Shown: positions 24,270 through 34,091, counted from the stretch's first letter. The stretch is DNA of 64,000 nucleotides from JASKKU01 sp964416905 (GCA_964416905.1 CAYQFL010000002.1:1-64000), one strand, 5' to 3'. Translations and numbers: made by a program. The notes: a model not told the origin generated them from the letters alone.

Positions 24270-25569
24270 TTTTTATCAACGATTCATTAATTTTGTAGGT
24301 TTTAAAATCTTTGATATTCTGAAGAAACCGTTTATCTTTCACAAGCTCTTCAACATAATCAAAAGGGTTTGTAAACTCTCGTTCAATTTCCGCATAAAAC
24401 CTGTTGTCTTTTAGGAAAACTTTATCTTTATACTTTGACTTGAAATCATTTATGTTCTTTGCATAAATCTCTTCGTTTGGCGGACCTAAAATAATTTTCT
24501 TTTTTGATAACTTTTTGTTATCAAACGTGAAAAAGAAATAAACATCGTTCTTCTTGTCCCAGTCAAAAAAACAATCCAAAATCTTAAACTCTTTCTTTTC
24601 CAAACTTTCTTTTAAAAACTCAAACGACTTAAACGCTTTAGTCCCAGCAACATCTTTGCTTTTTTCATCTAATGGTTTAACTTGAAAAATGATTCCTGGA
24701 TTATTACCTATTCTTTGCTTTGCAGATCCCAAATCTAAAAACTTAATCTCAAAGAAATCCTTGCTAGGATTCTCAAGGAATTGTTTGCATACTTCAATAA
24801 ACTTGATTACATTCTCTTTGCTTATTGCCGCAGCAGCGTTCCTCTCCTTTATGATTGGGTCAATTACGATAAACTCGTTTTTAATTTTGTCTTTGTTCAA
24901 GAAAAAGATTGGGTTTAATCCTCGATAATGGTTTTCTATATCAATCACTACAGGAAAACTCCATTCTGTTGCAGCAAGAATTAGTTTTGTGAAAGAACCA
25001 TAATATGCGATTAAAATATCAACTACATGACCTGAAAAACCTCTGATGTAAGATTCAGCTCCGTAAAGTTTTTGAGCCTTTAAGAAAACTTTAGCTACTT
25101 TAATTTCATTAGGCAGTTCAGGATTTTTTTCTTTCATCTCTTTAAACCAAATAACGTGGAATGGCGAGACATCTGTTGTGTTTAAAGCCTCTTTAGGATC
25201 TTTTATCAAGTATACAGGTACAACCTCAAAAGATATCCCTTTGTAATCAAAATTAAAATAATCCCTCGAGCCATGTATTCTTTTAGGTTTAAATTTGCTT
25301 ATTAGCTTCTCACTTAAATCAGATAATTCGTTCTCAGGATATTGTTTATCAAACCTTAAGAAGATATCGCAATCAAAATCATTACCTAAAAACGTAGATT
25401 TCGCATAAGAACCTCCAAGAAAAACTTCTACTTTTATACCCTGTTTTTTAACTTCTTTTTCAATTTCTTTTATAACTTCTTTTATTGGCTCGTCATTAAT
25501 TTCTACATTCAATTGGTTTTTAACCGCTTTTACAATCTCCTTGATTTTTGCAACATTCTTTTTGTTCAT
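24253..25569 (-). CDS. cca: CCA-adding enzyme (archaeal class I tRNA nucleotidyltransferase)
   Basis: This enzyme adds or repairs the 3' CCA of tRNA without a nucleic acid template. The 438 residues carry the catalytic signature FLGGSYAKSTFLGNDFDCDI (about 60-80) with paired Asp residues, and a third Asp-bearing strand region (ISFEVVPVYLI). Archaeal palm and tail domains follow. It is needed here because none of the four tRNA genes in the window encodes CCA. It is the first gene of an operon with the kinase-like gene. Confidence 0.96.
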   Translation of the reverse strand: MNKKNVAKIKEIVKAVKNQLNVEINDEPIKEVIKEIEKEVKKQGIKVEVFLGGSYAKSTFLGNDFDCDIFLRFDKQYPENELSDLSEKLISKFKPKRIHGSRDYFNFDYKGISFEVVPVYLIKDPKEALNTTDVSPFHVIWFKEMKEKNPELPNEIKVAKVFLKAQKLYGAESYIRGFSGHVVDILIAYYGSFTKLILAATEWSFPVVIDIENHYRGLNPIFFLNKDKIKNEFIVIDPIIKERNAAAAISKENVIKFIEVCKQFLENPSKDFFEIKFLDLGSAKQRIGNNPGIIFQVKPLDEKSKDVAGTKAFKSFEFLKESLEKKEFKILDCFFDWDKKNDVYFFFTFDNKKLSKKKIILGPPNEEIYAKNINDFKSKYKDKVFLKDNRFYAEIEREFTNPFDYVEELVKDKRFLQNIKDFKTYKINESLIKNEEGF

Positions 25570-25723
25570 TTTTGAGGATTTCCTTTAAAAGACAAAGTTA
25601 AAGTAAGCGATTTTTTATATAAAGGTTTTGAATAATCGAGGATGCTATTGCTTTTATCACATTAGTGCTAGGTACAATAATCAAAAAATTTATATTTCAT
25701 TATTTTTCCTTAACTTAGAAGTT

Positions 25724-25796
25724 GGGCCCGTAGTCTAGTGGCTATGACGTCTCTTTGACGTGGAGAAGGTCCCCAGTTCGAATCTGGGCGGGCCCA
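25724..25796 (+). tRNA. tRNA-Val (GAC)
   Basis: The acceptor stem is GGGCCCG paired with CGGGCCC, discriminator A. The D arm is GTCT/TGAC. The anticodon stem TCTCT/GGAGA encloses loop TTGACGT with anticodon GAC. The T arm CCCAG-TTCGAAT-CTGGG is perfect. CCA is not encoded. A TATA-like TTTATATTT lies at about 25688-25696. Confidence 0.96.
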
Positions 25797-25820
25797 TTTC
25801 CATTCTCAATGTGATTTGTT

Positions 25821-26000
25821 ATGAAATGCAAATGGTTTTCGGTTTGTCCTCTAAGAAAGTATGAGCAAGAAGGCGTTATTGATGGTAGTTTTAGGACAAA
25901 ATACTGCGAAGGTAACTTTCTCTCGTGTAAACGATTCCAATTAGAAGAAAAGAATATCGCTCATCCAGATAATTTGATGCCTGATGGCAGTTATTTGTAA
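25821..26000 (+). CDS. Small four-cysteine protein
   Basis: A 59-residue reading frame begins MKCKWFSVCPLRKYEQEG 25 bp after tRNA-Val and ends LMPDGSYL. The Cys pattern is CX5CP, then TKYCEG, then SCKRF. This resembles a widespread group of short archaeal and bacterial four-Cys proteins that may bind an Fe-S cluster or zinc. The next gene is a SufT-like Fe-S assembly protein, which fits a metal-site idea. The function is unknown. Confidence 0.7.
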   Translation: MKCKWFSVCPLRKYEQEGVIDGSFRTKYCEGNFLSCKRFQLEEKNIAHPDNLMPDGSYL

Positions 26001-26070
26001 AACTGATTCCTTAAACTAAGAAAATCACAAATCAAAAGATTTTTTATATAACAAGAATATTCTGTTTATT

Positions 26071-26391
26071 ATGAATTATGAAAATCTATCTGAAAATCAA
26101 AAGAAGGTTTTAGAAATCCTTAAAGGAGTTTATGACCCTGAGATTCATGTTAATCTTGTAGATTTGGGCCTTGTTTATGATATTATTTTTGATGAGGAGA
26201 ATAAAAACATCAAGATAATTCTTGGTTTAACCACACCTTTTTGTCCTTTGGCCCCGATGATTTTAGGAGAAGCTAGAGAATCCGTAAGAATGGCTTTTGA
26301 AGGTTACGATGTTGAAGTTGAGTATGATTTGGAACGTGTTTGGAACCCTGATATGATGAACCAGGATGTTCGTAATGATTTAGGTTTATAA
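26071..26391 (+). CDS. SufT/MIP18 (DUF59) family Fe-S assembly protein
   Basis: This 106-residue protein of the DUF59 family helps deliver Fe-S clusters. The signature is GVYDPEIHVNLVDLGLVYDI (about 18-37). The conserved Cys lies in LGLTTPFCPLAPMI (about 62), and the C-terminal part VEYDLERVWNPDMM is typical. It starts just after a small Cys-rich gene. Clients in this window could include the ferredoxin, Elp3 and TtuA; that is inference. Confidence 0.93.
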   Translation: MNYENLSENQKKVLEILKGVYDPEIHVNLVDLGLVYDIIFDEENKNIKIILGLTTPFCPLAPMILGEARESVRMAFEGYDVEVEYDLERVWNPDMMNQDVRNDLGL

Positions 26392-26403
26392 TTCGCTTTG
26401 AAT

Positions 26404-27300
26404 TTAAAATCGAAGTTTCATAAAATCGTAAGCCGCAACTGTTTTTGGAAATATGCCTTTAGCGTTTTCTAGTAAGCTACTAACATCATCATACCTCTGC
26501 GAGAAATGAAATAACACAAGCTTTTTCGCGTTTGCCTGCGATGCAATTAACGCAGCATCTTTACAGGTTAGATGCAACCTTTTCCTTGCCTTTTCTTCTA
26601 AGTCCGCATCAAAAGTCGATTCACTTATTAAGATGTCAGCGTCTTTTGCTATTAAGTAAGTGTTATCACAAATGGTTGTATCAGCTATATAACCTATTTT
26701 CTTGCCCTCTATGAAAATACCTACATCTTCAGGCGTTATGGTTTTTCCGTTAACCTTAATACTTTCTCCGTTCTTTAGTTTTTGCAGATGTGGACCTTCT
26801 TTAAGGTTGAACTTTTTGAGTTTTTGCTTGTCCAAATTTATTCTTGCTTTTTCGACAAACTCGAAGCCGTAACATTTTATGCTGTGCTGGAGCTCTCTAG
26901 CAACAACAAAATAATCGTCATTTTCATAGATTGTTCCATCCTCTTTGATTTCTTTAATTATCATATTGAACTCTCTCTCAAAAGGAAATATCTCTAACAA
27001 CTTTTTGACCCTTTCCCCAGTTGTTTCAGGACCGAAGATCATAAGCTCGCCGTTATAATCATTGGCTGCTAAAGTTTGTAACAACCCTGGCAATCCTAGA
27101 ACATGGTCTCCATGCCAATGAGATATGAAAATCTTAGTAATCTTGTTACTACTAAGCTTAGCATACTTCAACTGCCTCTGTGTACCTTCTCCGCAATCAA
27201 AAAGCAATAATTCTTTGTTGTACCTTATTACAAACGAAGGATGGTTCCTTTCTTTAGTTGGAGCCATTGATGACGTTCCAAGGAAGATTATCTCTTTCAT
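26404..27300 (-). CDS. rnz: tRNase Z (RNase Z)
   Basis: This metallo-beta-lactamase fold endonuclease trims tRNA 3' trailers before CCA addition. In its 298 residues are MKEIIFLGTSSMAPTKERNH at the start, the zinc motif SHWHGDHVLGLPG (HXHXDH, about 60-66), GYIADTT with a metal-binding Asp, and LVLFHFSQRY with the last His. The length matches the short bacterial/archaeal form. It lies convergent to the SufT-like gene and 120 bp from tRNA-Trp. Confidence 0.96.
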   Translation of the reverse strand: MKEIIFLGTSSMAPTKERNHPSFVIRYNKELLLFDCGEGTQRQLKYAKLSSNKITKIFISHWHGDHVLGLPGLLQTLAANDYNGELMIFGPETTGERVKKLLEIFPFEREFNMIIKEIKEDGTIYENDDYFVVARELQHSIKCYGFEFVEKARINLDKQKLKKFNLKEGPHLQKLKNGESIKVNGKTITPEDVGIFIEGKKIGYIADTTICDNTYLIAKDADILISESTFDADLEEKARKRLHLTCKDAALIASQANAKKLVLFHFSQRYDDVSSLLENAKGIFPKTVAAYDFMKLRF

Positions 27301-27422
27301 TCTTTCATTAAGATTCTGAGAAAACTATTTAAATCTTTATGAAAAATCAGTTTTAGATTATCTTAAAAAGCTTAATCTATAAAAAGTTTTAAAAATCTCA
27401 CCCAATAAACCTTTTTTGCTGT

Positions 27423-27533
27423 GGGGACATGGTGTAACCAGGCAGCACAGCTGGCTCCAGATTTTTGGAGCGTTGAGCTTTTTGCTATGAAAGAAGAAAC
27501 CAGCTGATCAGGGTTCAAATCCCTGTGTCCCCA
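27423..27533 (+). tRNA. tRNA-Trp (CCA) with intron
   Basis: The acceptor stem is GGGGACA/TGTCCCC with discriminator A, the D stem GTGT/GCAC, the T arm CAGGG-TTCAAAT-CCCTG. The anticodon stem is GCTGG/CCAGC. Between them lie CTCCAG (anticodon CCA at 27457-27459) and an insert of about 38 nt before A27499. Removing 27461-27498 gives a normal 73-nt tRNA. CCA is not encoded. Confidence 0.93.
27461..27498 (+). other. Intron in tRNA-Trp, probable canonical 37/38 site
   Basis: The 38-nt insert follows position 37. Its TGGAG (27466-27470) can pair with the exon CTCCA (27455-27459), as expected where the intron sequesters the anticodon in a bulge-helix-bulge substrate. At this size it is too short to hold the C/D-box guide RNA found in the tRNA-Trp introns of many Euryarchaeota. 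The exact cut sites are inferred. Confidence 0.75.
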
Positions 27534-27577
27534 CCTTTTTATATCTTAAAGAATTCGTAGAAAGAAAAAATAAGAAA

Positions 27578-28978
27578 TTAATAAATTTCTTCCTCTTCAC
27601 CACTTAATTCAACGGTTGTTTCCGCACTTTCTATTTCATGGAAATCTACACAGAAATCGTTTCTTAAAAATCGCAATCCATCCTCATTCAAGTCATTTAA
27701 ACTTCCCAAATATCTCATACATAATTTGTCGAGCTTCTTGGTTCTGTAATATACTGCATTAGAATAAAAATATGGCTCTGAAAGTGTAATATCTTTTTCA
27801 CGATTTTCGTCATCATTAAGATTTAAGTAAACTGTTGTGCCCGAATCAGTTATAGCAAATACAGAGATCTTAACAGAACTGTCGCTATTAAGTATGTTCG
27901 ATTTTAATATTGCATCAGGACTAATACCAAAGCTGTATCTATAATAATAAACTTTTTCTCCATCTTTAGTTCTTACTAACTGTTTTTTCGCATCTAAGAA
28001 TAGCGCAGCATTTCCACCTTTATTCATAACTCTTGTTCCTGGCTCATTGTTTTCGAGCTCGATATTATATATACCCTTGCATATAGTTGAAGGCAGATCC
28101 GAGAAATCATTTAGAAAACTTATAACAGGCGCCATTGATCCAAGCCATTCATTATGTGTGTCTTTCAAGCTAGGAAAGACTCCTTCAAGATAATTGAAGG
28201 CTGTTCTTAAAGCTTTGAAACTAGTAGAATAAACTCTAATTTTATCTTTCCAGTCCAAGTCTGCTGTAAGATTTGTTTTTATTTTGTTCTTTTCAATCTG
28301 TTCTTTATTAAGGGTAATTTCTTTTTCTTCTCCAGTTTCGGGATCTCTGACTTTTACTTTTATTTCATAAACTTTCTTAAAATCATCAACTTTGTAGTCA
28401 GTTATTTCCTCTACATTATAAGTTTCGTCGCCAATTTTTATCGTATCCGGTATGTTTGTTATGCTTACATTGTATATATAACCATCCATTTCAAAACCTT
28501 TAAAGATGTCTTCAGGAGGTTTCGTTTCTTCGTCTTCAGTTTTATCACTAGCACTTTCTGTGTTTAGAGCTTCTTTAGAAGCTATTTCAGCGACCGTAGC
28601 ACTCATTGAATTGAAAAGTTCCAAACAAGTATCGTCACACGAAAACAAATCTTCTAAATCGGTAATCATCTCCTCAGGGCTTTTTTTCTCAGTGGTAGAT
28701 TCTTTAGTAGTGCTTCCAGAATCAGCACTATCATCGGTAGGGGTAGCACTATTATCTGAAGTTTGAGACTCTAACTCCTCGAGATTTCGTACCACGGCAT
28801 TTATTTTATCATTAACACTGGCATCACTATAACTTAGATATTGTAGCAATTTTTTAGTTGCTTCTTCGCTAACTATAATGTGGTTAGAATCATCACTCTT
28901 AACAAAACGTAAATCTATTATTAACAAACTTATAATAAACAATATTACAAAAATTTTTGATTTGTTTTGAAATTTCAT
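27578..28978 (-). CDS. Secreted protein, unknown (third gene of surface operon)
   Basis: This 466-residue protein has a signal peptide (IFVILFIISLLIIDLRFVKS). An acidic Ser/Thr/Asp/Glu-rich stretch covers about 70-160, and a central beta region contains DGYIYNVSITNIPDTIKIG. A domain with an FPSLKDTHNEWLG helix and several cysteines (SMAPVISFLNDF, TICKGIYN) follows. It starts 8 bp after the 1023-residue secreted protein. No known domain is recognised. The operon context suggests a component of a cell-surface complex. Confidence 0.75.
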   Translation of the reverse strand: MKFQNKSKIFVILFIISLLIIDLRFVKSDDSNHIIVSEEATKKLLQYLSYSDASVNDKINAVVRNLEELESQTSDNSATPTDDSADSGSTTKESTTEKKSPEEMITDLEDLFSCDDTCLELFNSMSATVAEIASKEALNTESASDKTEDEETKPPEDIFKGFEMDGYIYNVSITNIPDTIKIGDETYNVEEITDYKVDDFKKVYEIKVKVRDPETGEEKEITLNKEQIEKNKIKTNLTADLDWKDKIRVYSTSFKALRTAFNYLEGVFPSLKDTHNEWLGSMAPVISFLNDFSDLPSTICKGIYNIELENNEPGTRVMNKGGNAALFLDAKKQLVRTKDGEKVYYYRYSFGISPDAILKSNILNSDSSVKISVFAITDSGTTVYLNLNDDENREKDITLSEPYFYSNAVYYRTKKLDKLCMRYLGSLNDLNEDGLRFLRNDFCVDFHEIESAETTVELSGEEEEIY

Positions 28979-28986
28979 TATATCAC

Positions 28987-31900
28987 CTACTTACTAAATA
29001 CTTCTCCCTCTTCATCTTCAGACGGCAAACTATTGTCAACATCATTACTATAACCACTGTCTTCATAATCACCAAATATTTGTTCATACTTTGCAAGCAC
29101 TTCTGCAGCATAGCCTTCGCCAAAGTCTTTAAACTGATTAGTTAATTCTTGCACCTGATAAATAGAGTTTATCGCATCACTAATACTCGATAGGTATTTA
29201 GTTACTCCAATAATATATGTGTGCGGCAGTGGTGATAATGTTAAAGTAAGGCTTATTGCCGCGCTTAATGGATCTTCTAAGCTTTCTGCAACGAGACCCA
29301 ACCCATTAAAAATATCAGACCAGAGAGCATGTACGCCTGGCATAAATCGTGCAAGGCCTCCTTCAATAACTCCGCCCAAAATGTTCTCGCAATAATATTG
29401 GCTAGCCAGATTATCACATACATAGAGAGGAGTGCCTGTTTCAACGCCATTCAAATAACAGCCAAGTCGCGCAGTTTCAATATAATACACTTGTGATAAT
29501 GTATTGATAGCCGCTGGCCAAAGACAACCATTACCGATAGCAAGAATAAGGTTTTTTGTTGGATCAGGGCACGAGGTCAAACCTTCAATATAAAAATCAG
29601 AAGCTTTTATTGCATTGCATACTTTTTCTTTTGTATTTGAACATTGGATACCATCACAGAATTTCCCCAAGGCTTCAGTAAGTGCTTTATGAACTTCATT
29701 GTTGTCTGTTGCTGCTGATATTACTCCTGCATTTACTCCTGGAATTGCTGTGACTGCAATAGCCGTGACATCAAAAGCATATGTTGCTTTACTGTATGTG
29801 TTATAAACCGAGCATCCCGTTTCGACCATTTTATAAATTGGTAAAACATGCTTTCCGAATAAATCATTAAATCCTTTTACCCATTCATATTTTGATTTAA
29901 TTTTGTCAAAAACAGCATCACGACTTTCTCCTAAACTACCATCATAAAATTTTAAAGTGAACTTCACTTTTTCAGACTCAGGATTAACAGTAACTGTTTG
30001 TCCTCTATGAGTCTTTATAGCAAAAGTGCAGTTTATATCTTTAGAATATTCATCGATAGAAGTTCCAGCAGGGATTTTAATAACAAAAGTTATCGTCTTG
30101 CTTCCAGGTAAAGCATCATTTTGATATAGTGGTATAACTTCTACATTCATATCAGACTCACAGTCTTCAATCTCAAACGAAACCATGTGCTGATTATTTG
30201 CTCTTGCTTTAAACTCAACATCTGCAAAAGCGTAAAGATTTAATTTCTCAGATAAGCTTCTGTCAATCTTATCTGGAGAAATGGTTATTTCCCCAATGCT
30301 CCAAAAATCAGTGGAAGGATTTTCATTTCTTCGATACACATTGATCAAAACATTTTCATATAAACTGTTGTTTGCATTGTCATAAATTCTTAAAGGTACT
30401 TCCTCACTACATTCCATTGCGTTACTAATGTAAATTTCACAACTAAAATTTTTTGAATCCAGCTTTTCGCATTCAGTTCTATAAATAGAATCATCTCCAT
30501 TTACCTTAGAAAAGTTAGCTTCTACATACAGGTTTTCAGAAAAGTCTTGAGCAACAAACCTGATTTTTACCGAATCACCTTCTTTAATAAACAACTCGCC
30601 GTCTTGATTTGTAATGTTCATCTCGCCAACAATGTTAGGCTTATCTAAATCAATGATAAAGTTTTTACCGGTGGTTGATTCAACAGAATTATTGCAATCA
30701 TCTTTTGTATTTGAAGTGACAGCTATATTAACTGCTTGTTCATTATAATATCTTGAAGGATTTATGTCGTTAAATAAACAAATCCATTCATTATTTTCGT
30801 TATAACACTCGTCAGCTCGTTTACTTCCAAAAGCAACGCTTGAGATGTAAGCGTTTCTATTATGAAAACCACAACCCTCTTCATAAAAATATACCGCTAT
30901 TGTTGAACCAGATGTCAAATAATTAGCCTCATCAATAGAAGTTATTGCTTTAATCTCATTAACAACTGGCCTTGTTTTGTCAACAAATAAATCGTAAGTG
31001 CCTTCATAATTCGCAGAATTGCCGCTTCTATCTTGTGCTTTTATTGCATATCTTAAGACATAATTTGATTCAGGGTGTGATAATGTGAAACTAAAAGGTA
31101 CAAAATAACATTTAAACGATTCACCTGTCTTTTCACAAGAGCTCATAACATTTTTGAAATCATAAATGTTTTCGCCATTTTCAAAGATGGAAAAGTTTCC
31201 CCTTAGAAGAATTTGATCTGATTTATCCGTTGCTTCTATGAATGGAACCACGGTGTAAACTTTGTTCTGTTGTACATATGGTCCAATGACTCCTTGTCTA
31301 TCTTGCGTGAGCAAAGAAAAACCCTCTGTTTTAACTTCTGGAGGGTTATCATCAACACTTATGTTCTCGCAAACAGGCTCAGAGGCTTTTCCAAAGAAAT
31401 CTACAACTGTAAGACAAACTTGATTCACTGATTCGAAATCAGATTCGCTAAAAGAACTTATAGGAACAGCTATGTTATTCTGCAAAAAACTACAAATTCC
31501 GCTTTGCCCATACAATGGCATTTCATAACTAGAACCTGTATTAAAAGTCAATTTTACACTTTTAAGTCCGGCGCATTTTGAACTTACTCTGGACTTATCC
31601 AATGCATCCAATGAGAATACAAGGTCTTGTGAAGAAGTAATATGCTTTTTCGCAACAAAAAACTTATTCACAACAGGTGGTTTATCATCTAAACAAACAT
31701 CAAAAATTTTCTTATAAGTGCTATCGTTGCCATAGTATACATAATGGTTTTCACATTTTTCAGCCATTAACCAACCCAAATTTACTGAACATTCATAACT
31801 CTGAGTATCAATATCTTTTTCAACACATTCTGCACCCAGTAAATTTGCAGGAATATCATCGATTTTTAGATTACTGATGTTAAATGAATTCACATAAGAA

Positions 31901-32058
31901 ATAGTAATATTTAGAATAATGTTGTCAGTGTAACTTTCGACAACCCCCTCTGCACCTTTAGAACTAAATACTTTCAGCTCGAGATTGTATGCTAAACCAA
32001 CATTAGTAAGCCACAATATTGAAACTACAATTGCCAGTAAAACAGCTAGCTTTTTCAT
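28987..32058 (-). CDS. Very large secreted protein with Ig-like repeats, unknown
   Basis: This 1023-residue protein has a signal peptide (LAVLLAIVVSILWLTNVGLA). It contains a series of Ig-like beta domains of about 100 residues with recurring linkers DDKPPVVNKF, DDNPPEVKTE, DKTRPVVNEI and DLDKPNIVGE, each domain rich in cysteine pairs. The last 300 residues are mostly helical and hydrophobic (VTAIAVTAIPGVNAG, LTLTLSPLPHTYII). Its ATG overlaps the stop of the preceding gene (ATGA). It may be a surface or adhesion structure; function is inference only. Confidence 0.8.
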   Translation of the reverse strand: MKKLAVLLAIVVSILWLTNVGLAYNLELKVFSSKGAEGVVESYTDNIILNITISYVNSFNISNLKIDDIPANLLGAECVEKDIDTQSYECSVNLGWLMAEKCENHYVYYGNDSTYKKIFDVCLDDKPPVVNKFFVAKKHITSSQDLVFSLDALDKSRVSSKCAGLKSVKLTFNTGSSYEMPLYGQSGICSFLQNNIAVPISSFSESDFESVNQVCLTVVDFFGKASEPVCENISVDDNPPEVKTEGFSLLTQDRQGVIGPYVQQNKVYTVVPFIEATDKSDQILLRGNFSIFENGENIYDFKNVMSSCEKTGESFKCYFVPFSFTLSHPESNYVLRYAIKAQDRSGNSANYEGTYDLFVDKTRPVVNEIKAITSIDEANYLTSGSTIAVYFYEEGCGFHNRNAYISSVAFGSKRADECYNENNEWICLFNDINPSRYYNEQAVNIAVTSNTKDDCNNSVESTTGKNFIIDLDKPNIVGEMNITNQDGELFIKEGDSVKIRFVAQDFSENLYVEANFSKVNGDDSIYRTECEKLDSKNFSCEIYISNAMECSEEVPLRIYDNANNSLYENVLINVYRRNENPSTDFWSIGEITISPDKIDRSLSEKLNLYAFADVEFKARANNQHMVSFEIEDCESDMNVEVIPLYQNDALPGSKTITFVIKIPAGTSIDEYSKDINCTFAIKTHRGQTVTVNPESEKVKFTLKFYDGSLGESRDAVFDKIKSKYEWVKGFNDLFGKHVLPIYKMVETGCSVYNTYSKATYAFDVTAIAVTAIPGVNAGVISAATDNNEVHKALTEALGKFCDGIQCSNTKEKVCNAIKASDFYIEGLTSCPDPTKNLILAIGNGCLWPAAINTLSQVYYIETARLGCYLNGVETGTPLYVCDNLASQYYCENILGGVIEGGLARFMPGVHALWSDIFNGLGLVAESLEDPLSAAISLTLTLSPLPHTYIIGVTKYLSSISDAINSIYQVQELTNQFKDFGEGYAAEVLAKYEQIFGDYEDSGYSNDVDNSLPSEDEEGEVFSK

Positions 32059-34091
32059 TCTGATCTAAACCTCATTTTAAATAGTGTAGGATCCTCAGAT
32101 AATATTCTACTCAATTCACTCACATAACCCAAATCATCGTAAGAGCTTGGTTTTGGTAAAACCGGGATAGATATATCAAGAATGTTGTTATTATAGAGCT
32201 CATCAGCTTTTATTTCAACATTTTCAACATTGATTATTGAAACCGGATAATTTGTTAGATTCGTTCCATTAATCTTTTTTAAACAAGCTAAAATACATTT
32301 ATCGGGAATTTCTATTGTATCATTATAGAAGACAACGCTCATGATTTTGTATTTCCCCGGCACAAGCCTTGCTGTCGTCTTAAAAGTGTTTCCTCCACTA
32401 ATGTTTATTACAACAAAGTATTCTGGAGCTTCTATGTTGTACATCGTGAAAATTCCTTTTTCCTTTTCTCCAAAGTTGTCAAAACCCCATTTGATTCGTT
32501 TGTCTTCCACATCTTCAAAACTATGCTCAGCTTTTCCAACACTTATATCCATTTCCTTTTCAGGATAAGCTGTAATTGTTATGCTTTCATCATTGGAAGA
32601 TATTTTGGTCTCAGGTAGATAATATCCTCCAAGATGCGCCTTTATTGTAAATATGCCTTCAGGCAAAGACGTCACAAGTTCTCCATTGTAGTTCGTCTTA
32701 CCTAGTCCGCAAACATCGTTAAATGCATAAAGAGAAACAGCAACTCCTTCTAAAGGTTCTCCGTCATCATCAACAACCTTTATCTTAGTCTCTCCAGACC
32801 AGAATCTTTTGTCGCAAACACTTATAGTATCGTCAAAAGCAAAGCCTGTAACTTTGCTGTCCTCTGTTAACACATCATTGTTTCTAATGTTTCCCTCTAA
32901 TGCAAACCTGAAGGTATAGCCTTGACCATTTAAAGCATCCTCATCTTTAATTTCTACAAGCAAAGGATATGAAAGATGATATATGGTTTTATACCTATTG
33001 AACCCAGCAATTCCAAGAAGGTTCATAAAAATATCCTGATCTGGGTCTGCAGGTATGAGGTTTGTTGGTAATATAACCCCTTCCTGATTTCCGAATGAAA
33101 TGAAAGGTTGCCAATTTGGGTTGTAATAGAAATCTATATCTAAATCTTTAACAGCATCATCTTGAACATCCCATACTAAAAGACCCTGAAACACTTTTCT
33201 TTCCCCTTCAGCATTAATGGAAAACTCGGAGTCCTTGCTATCCTTAATTGTTATTTGATTTAGGTAGGCAGTCAACATTTCATTTATTTTTTCTCTTACT
33301 TCGCTTGCTTGCCAAACTGGAGGATTGTAATTAAACATGTCAACATCGTACATTGGTGGAAGTTTGTTTTCATCTTTGCCCGAGTATATGGAAATCAGGT
33401 TTAGTACAGAAACTTCAAGGAATCTGCTGCTCGCTTCATATGCAGCAATTTCGTTAGCAACTTGCCAAATCTTTTTGAATGGTAAATCCAAAGTTGTAGA
33501 ATAATCTTCTCGATGAATTAATCCTTCTTCTCCAAGTTTCTCAACATCCATAGGGAATTTTAAATCCGCTTTTACATTTTTATCTGTGATGATAACATCT
33601 ACACTAGGTAAATCTTTAATATAGACATTATAATTCTCATCAAGATTCCAGTTATCTACAAAACACTTCAGAACATCTATTCGAACATATTCTTCAACCT
33701 GTTGCTCGATTTGTTCTAAGGTAGGAGCCAGCGACCCAAATCTACAATCACTATCACAAAAATTATTATCAACCATAAAATACCAATATGCAACAGATTC
33801 GTTTTTGTTTATTGGTAAAACAAAACTGTCTGTTGGTTCTTTAGCATTTTCTTCAAAGATTTCTGTGCTTAGCCATCCTCCATTATTACCTAGTTTGTTA
33901 AAAGCATTCTGAAGGGAATTTTCTAAACAAGCGTGAATTAGATTATCAACGGGTGCAGTTTTTGGGTTTGTAAAAACAACGTCCTTGTTTTCAAAAACCC
34001 CACCAAAATTAGTAGAGAAGAAATACATTAAAACAACACCTAAGGCTATAATTGCAACGATAATGGGGATGGATACAGATGCTTTTTTCAT
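32055..34091 (-). CDS. Membrane-anchored surface protein with carboxypeptidase-regulatory-like domain
   Basis: This 678-residue first gene of the surface operon has an N-terminal membrane segment (SIPIIVAIIALGVVLMYFF, about 6-24). A domain beginning VDNLIHACLENSLQNAF with a LGNNGGWLS motif resembles N-termini of large DPANN surface proteins. At about 440-500 a carboxypeptidase-regulatory/SpaA-like beta domain is visible (GETKIKVVDDDGEPLEGVAV, GLGKTNYNGELVTSLPEGIF). The C-terminal third is beta-rich. The two genes that follow are translationally coupled or nearly so. The role is unknown. Confidence 0.78.
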   Translation of the reverse strand: MKKASVSIPIIVAIIALGVVLMYFFSTNFGGVFENKDVVFTNPKTAPVDNLIHACLENSLQNAFNKLGNNGGWLSTEIFEENAKEPTDSFVLPINKNESVAYWYFMVDNNFCDSDCRFGSLAPTLEQIEQQVEEYVRIDVLKCFVDNWNLDENYNVYIKDLPSVDVIITDKNVKADLKFPMDVEKLGEEGLIHREDYSTTLDLPFKKIWQVANEIAAYEASSRFLEVSVLNLISIYSGKDENKLPPMYDVDMFNYNPPVWQASEVREKINEMLTAYLNQITIKDSKDSEFSINAEGERKVFQGLLVWDVQDDAVKDLDIDFYYNPNWQPFISFGNQEGVILPTNLIPADPDQDIFMNLLGIAGFNRYKTIYHLSYPLLVEIKDEDALNGQGYTFRFALEGNIRNNDVLTEDSKVTGFAFDDTISVCDKRFWSGETKIKVVDDDGEPLEGVAVSLYAFNDVCGLGKTNYNGELVTSLPEGIFTIKAHLGGYYLPETKISSNDESITITAYPEKEMDISVGKAEHSFEDVEDKRIKWGFDNFGEKEKGIFTMYNIEAPEYFVVINISGGNTFKTTARLVPGKYKIMSVVFYNDTIEIPDKCILACLKKINGTNLTNYPVSIINVENVEIKADELYNNNILDISIPVLPKPSSYDDLGYVSELSRILSEDPTLFKMRFRSE

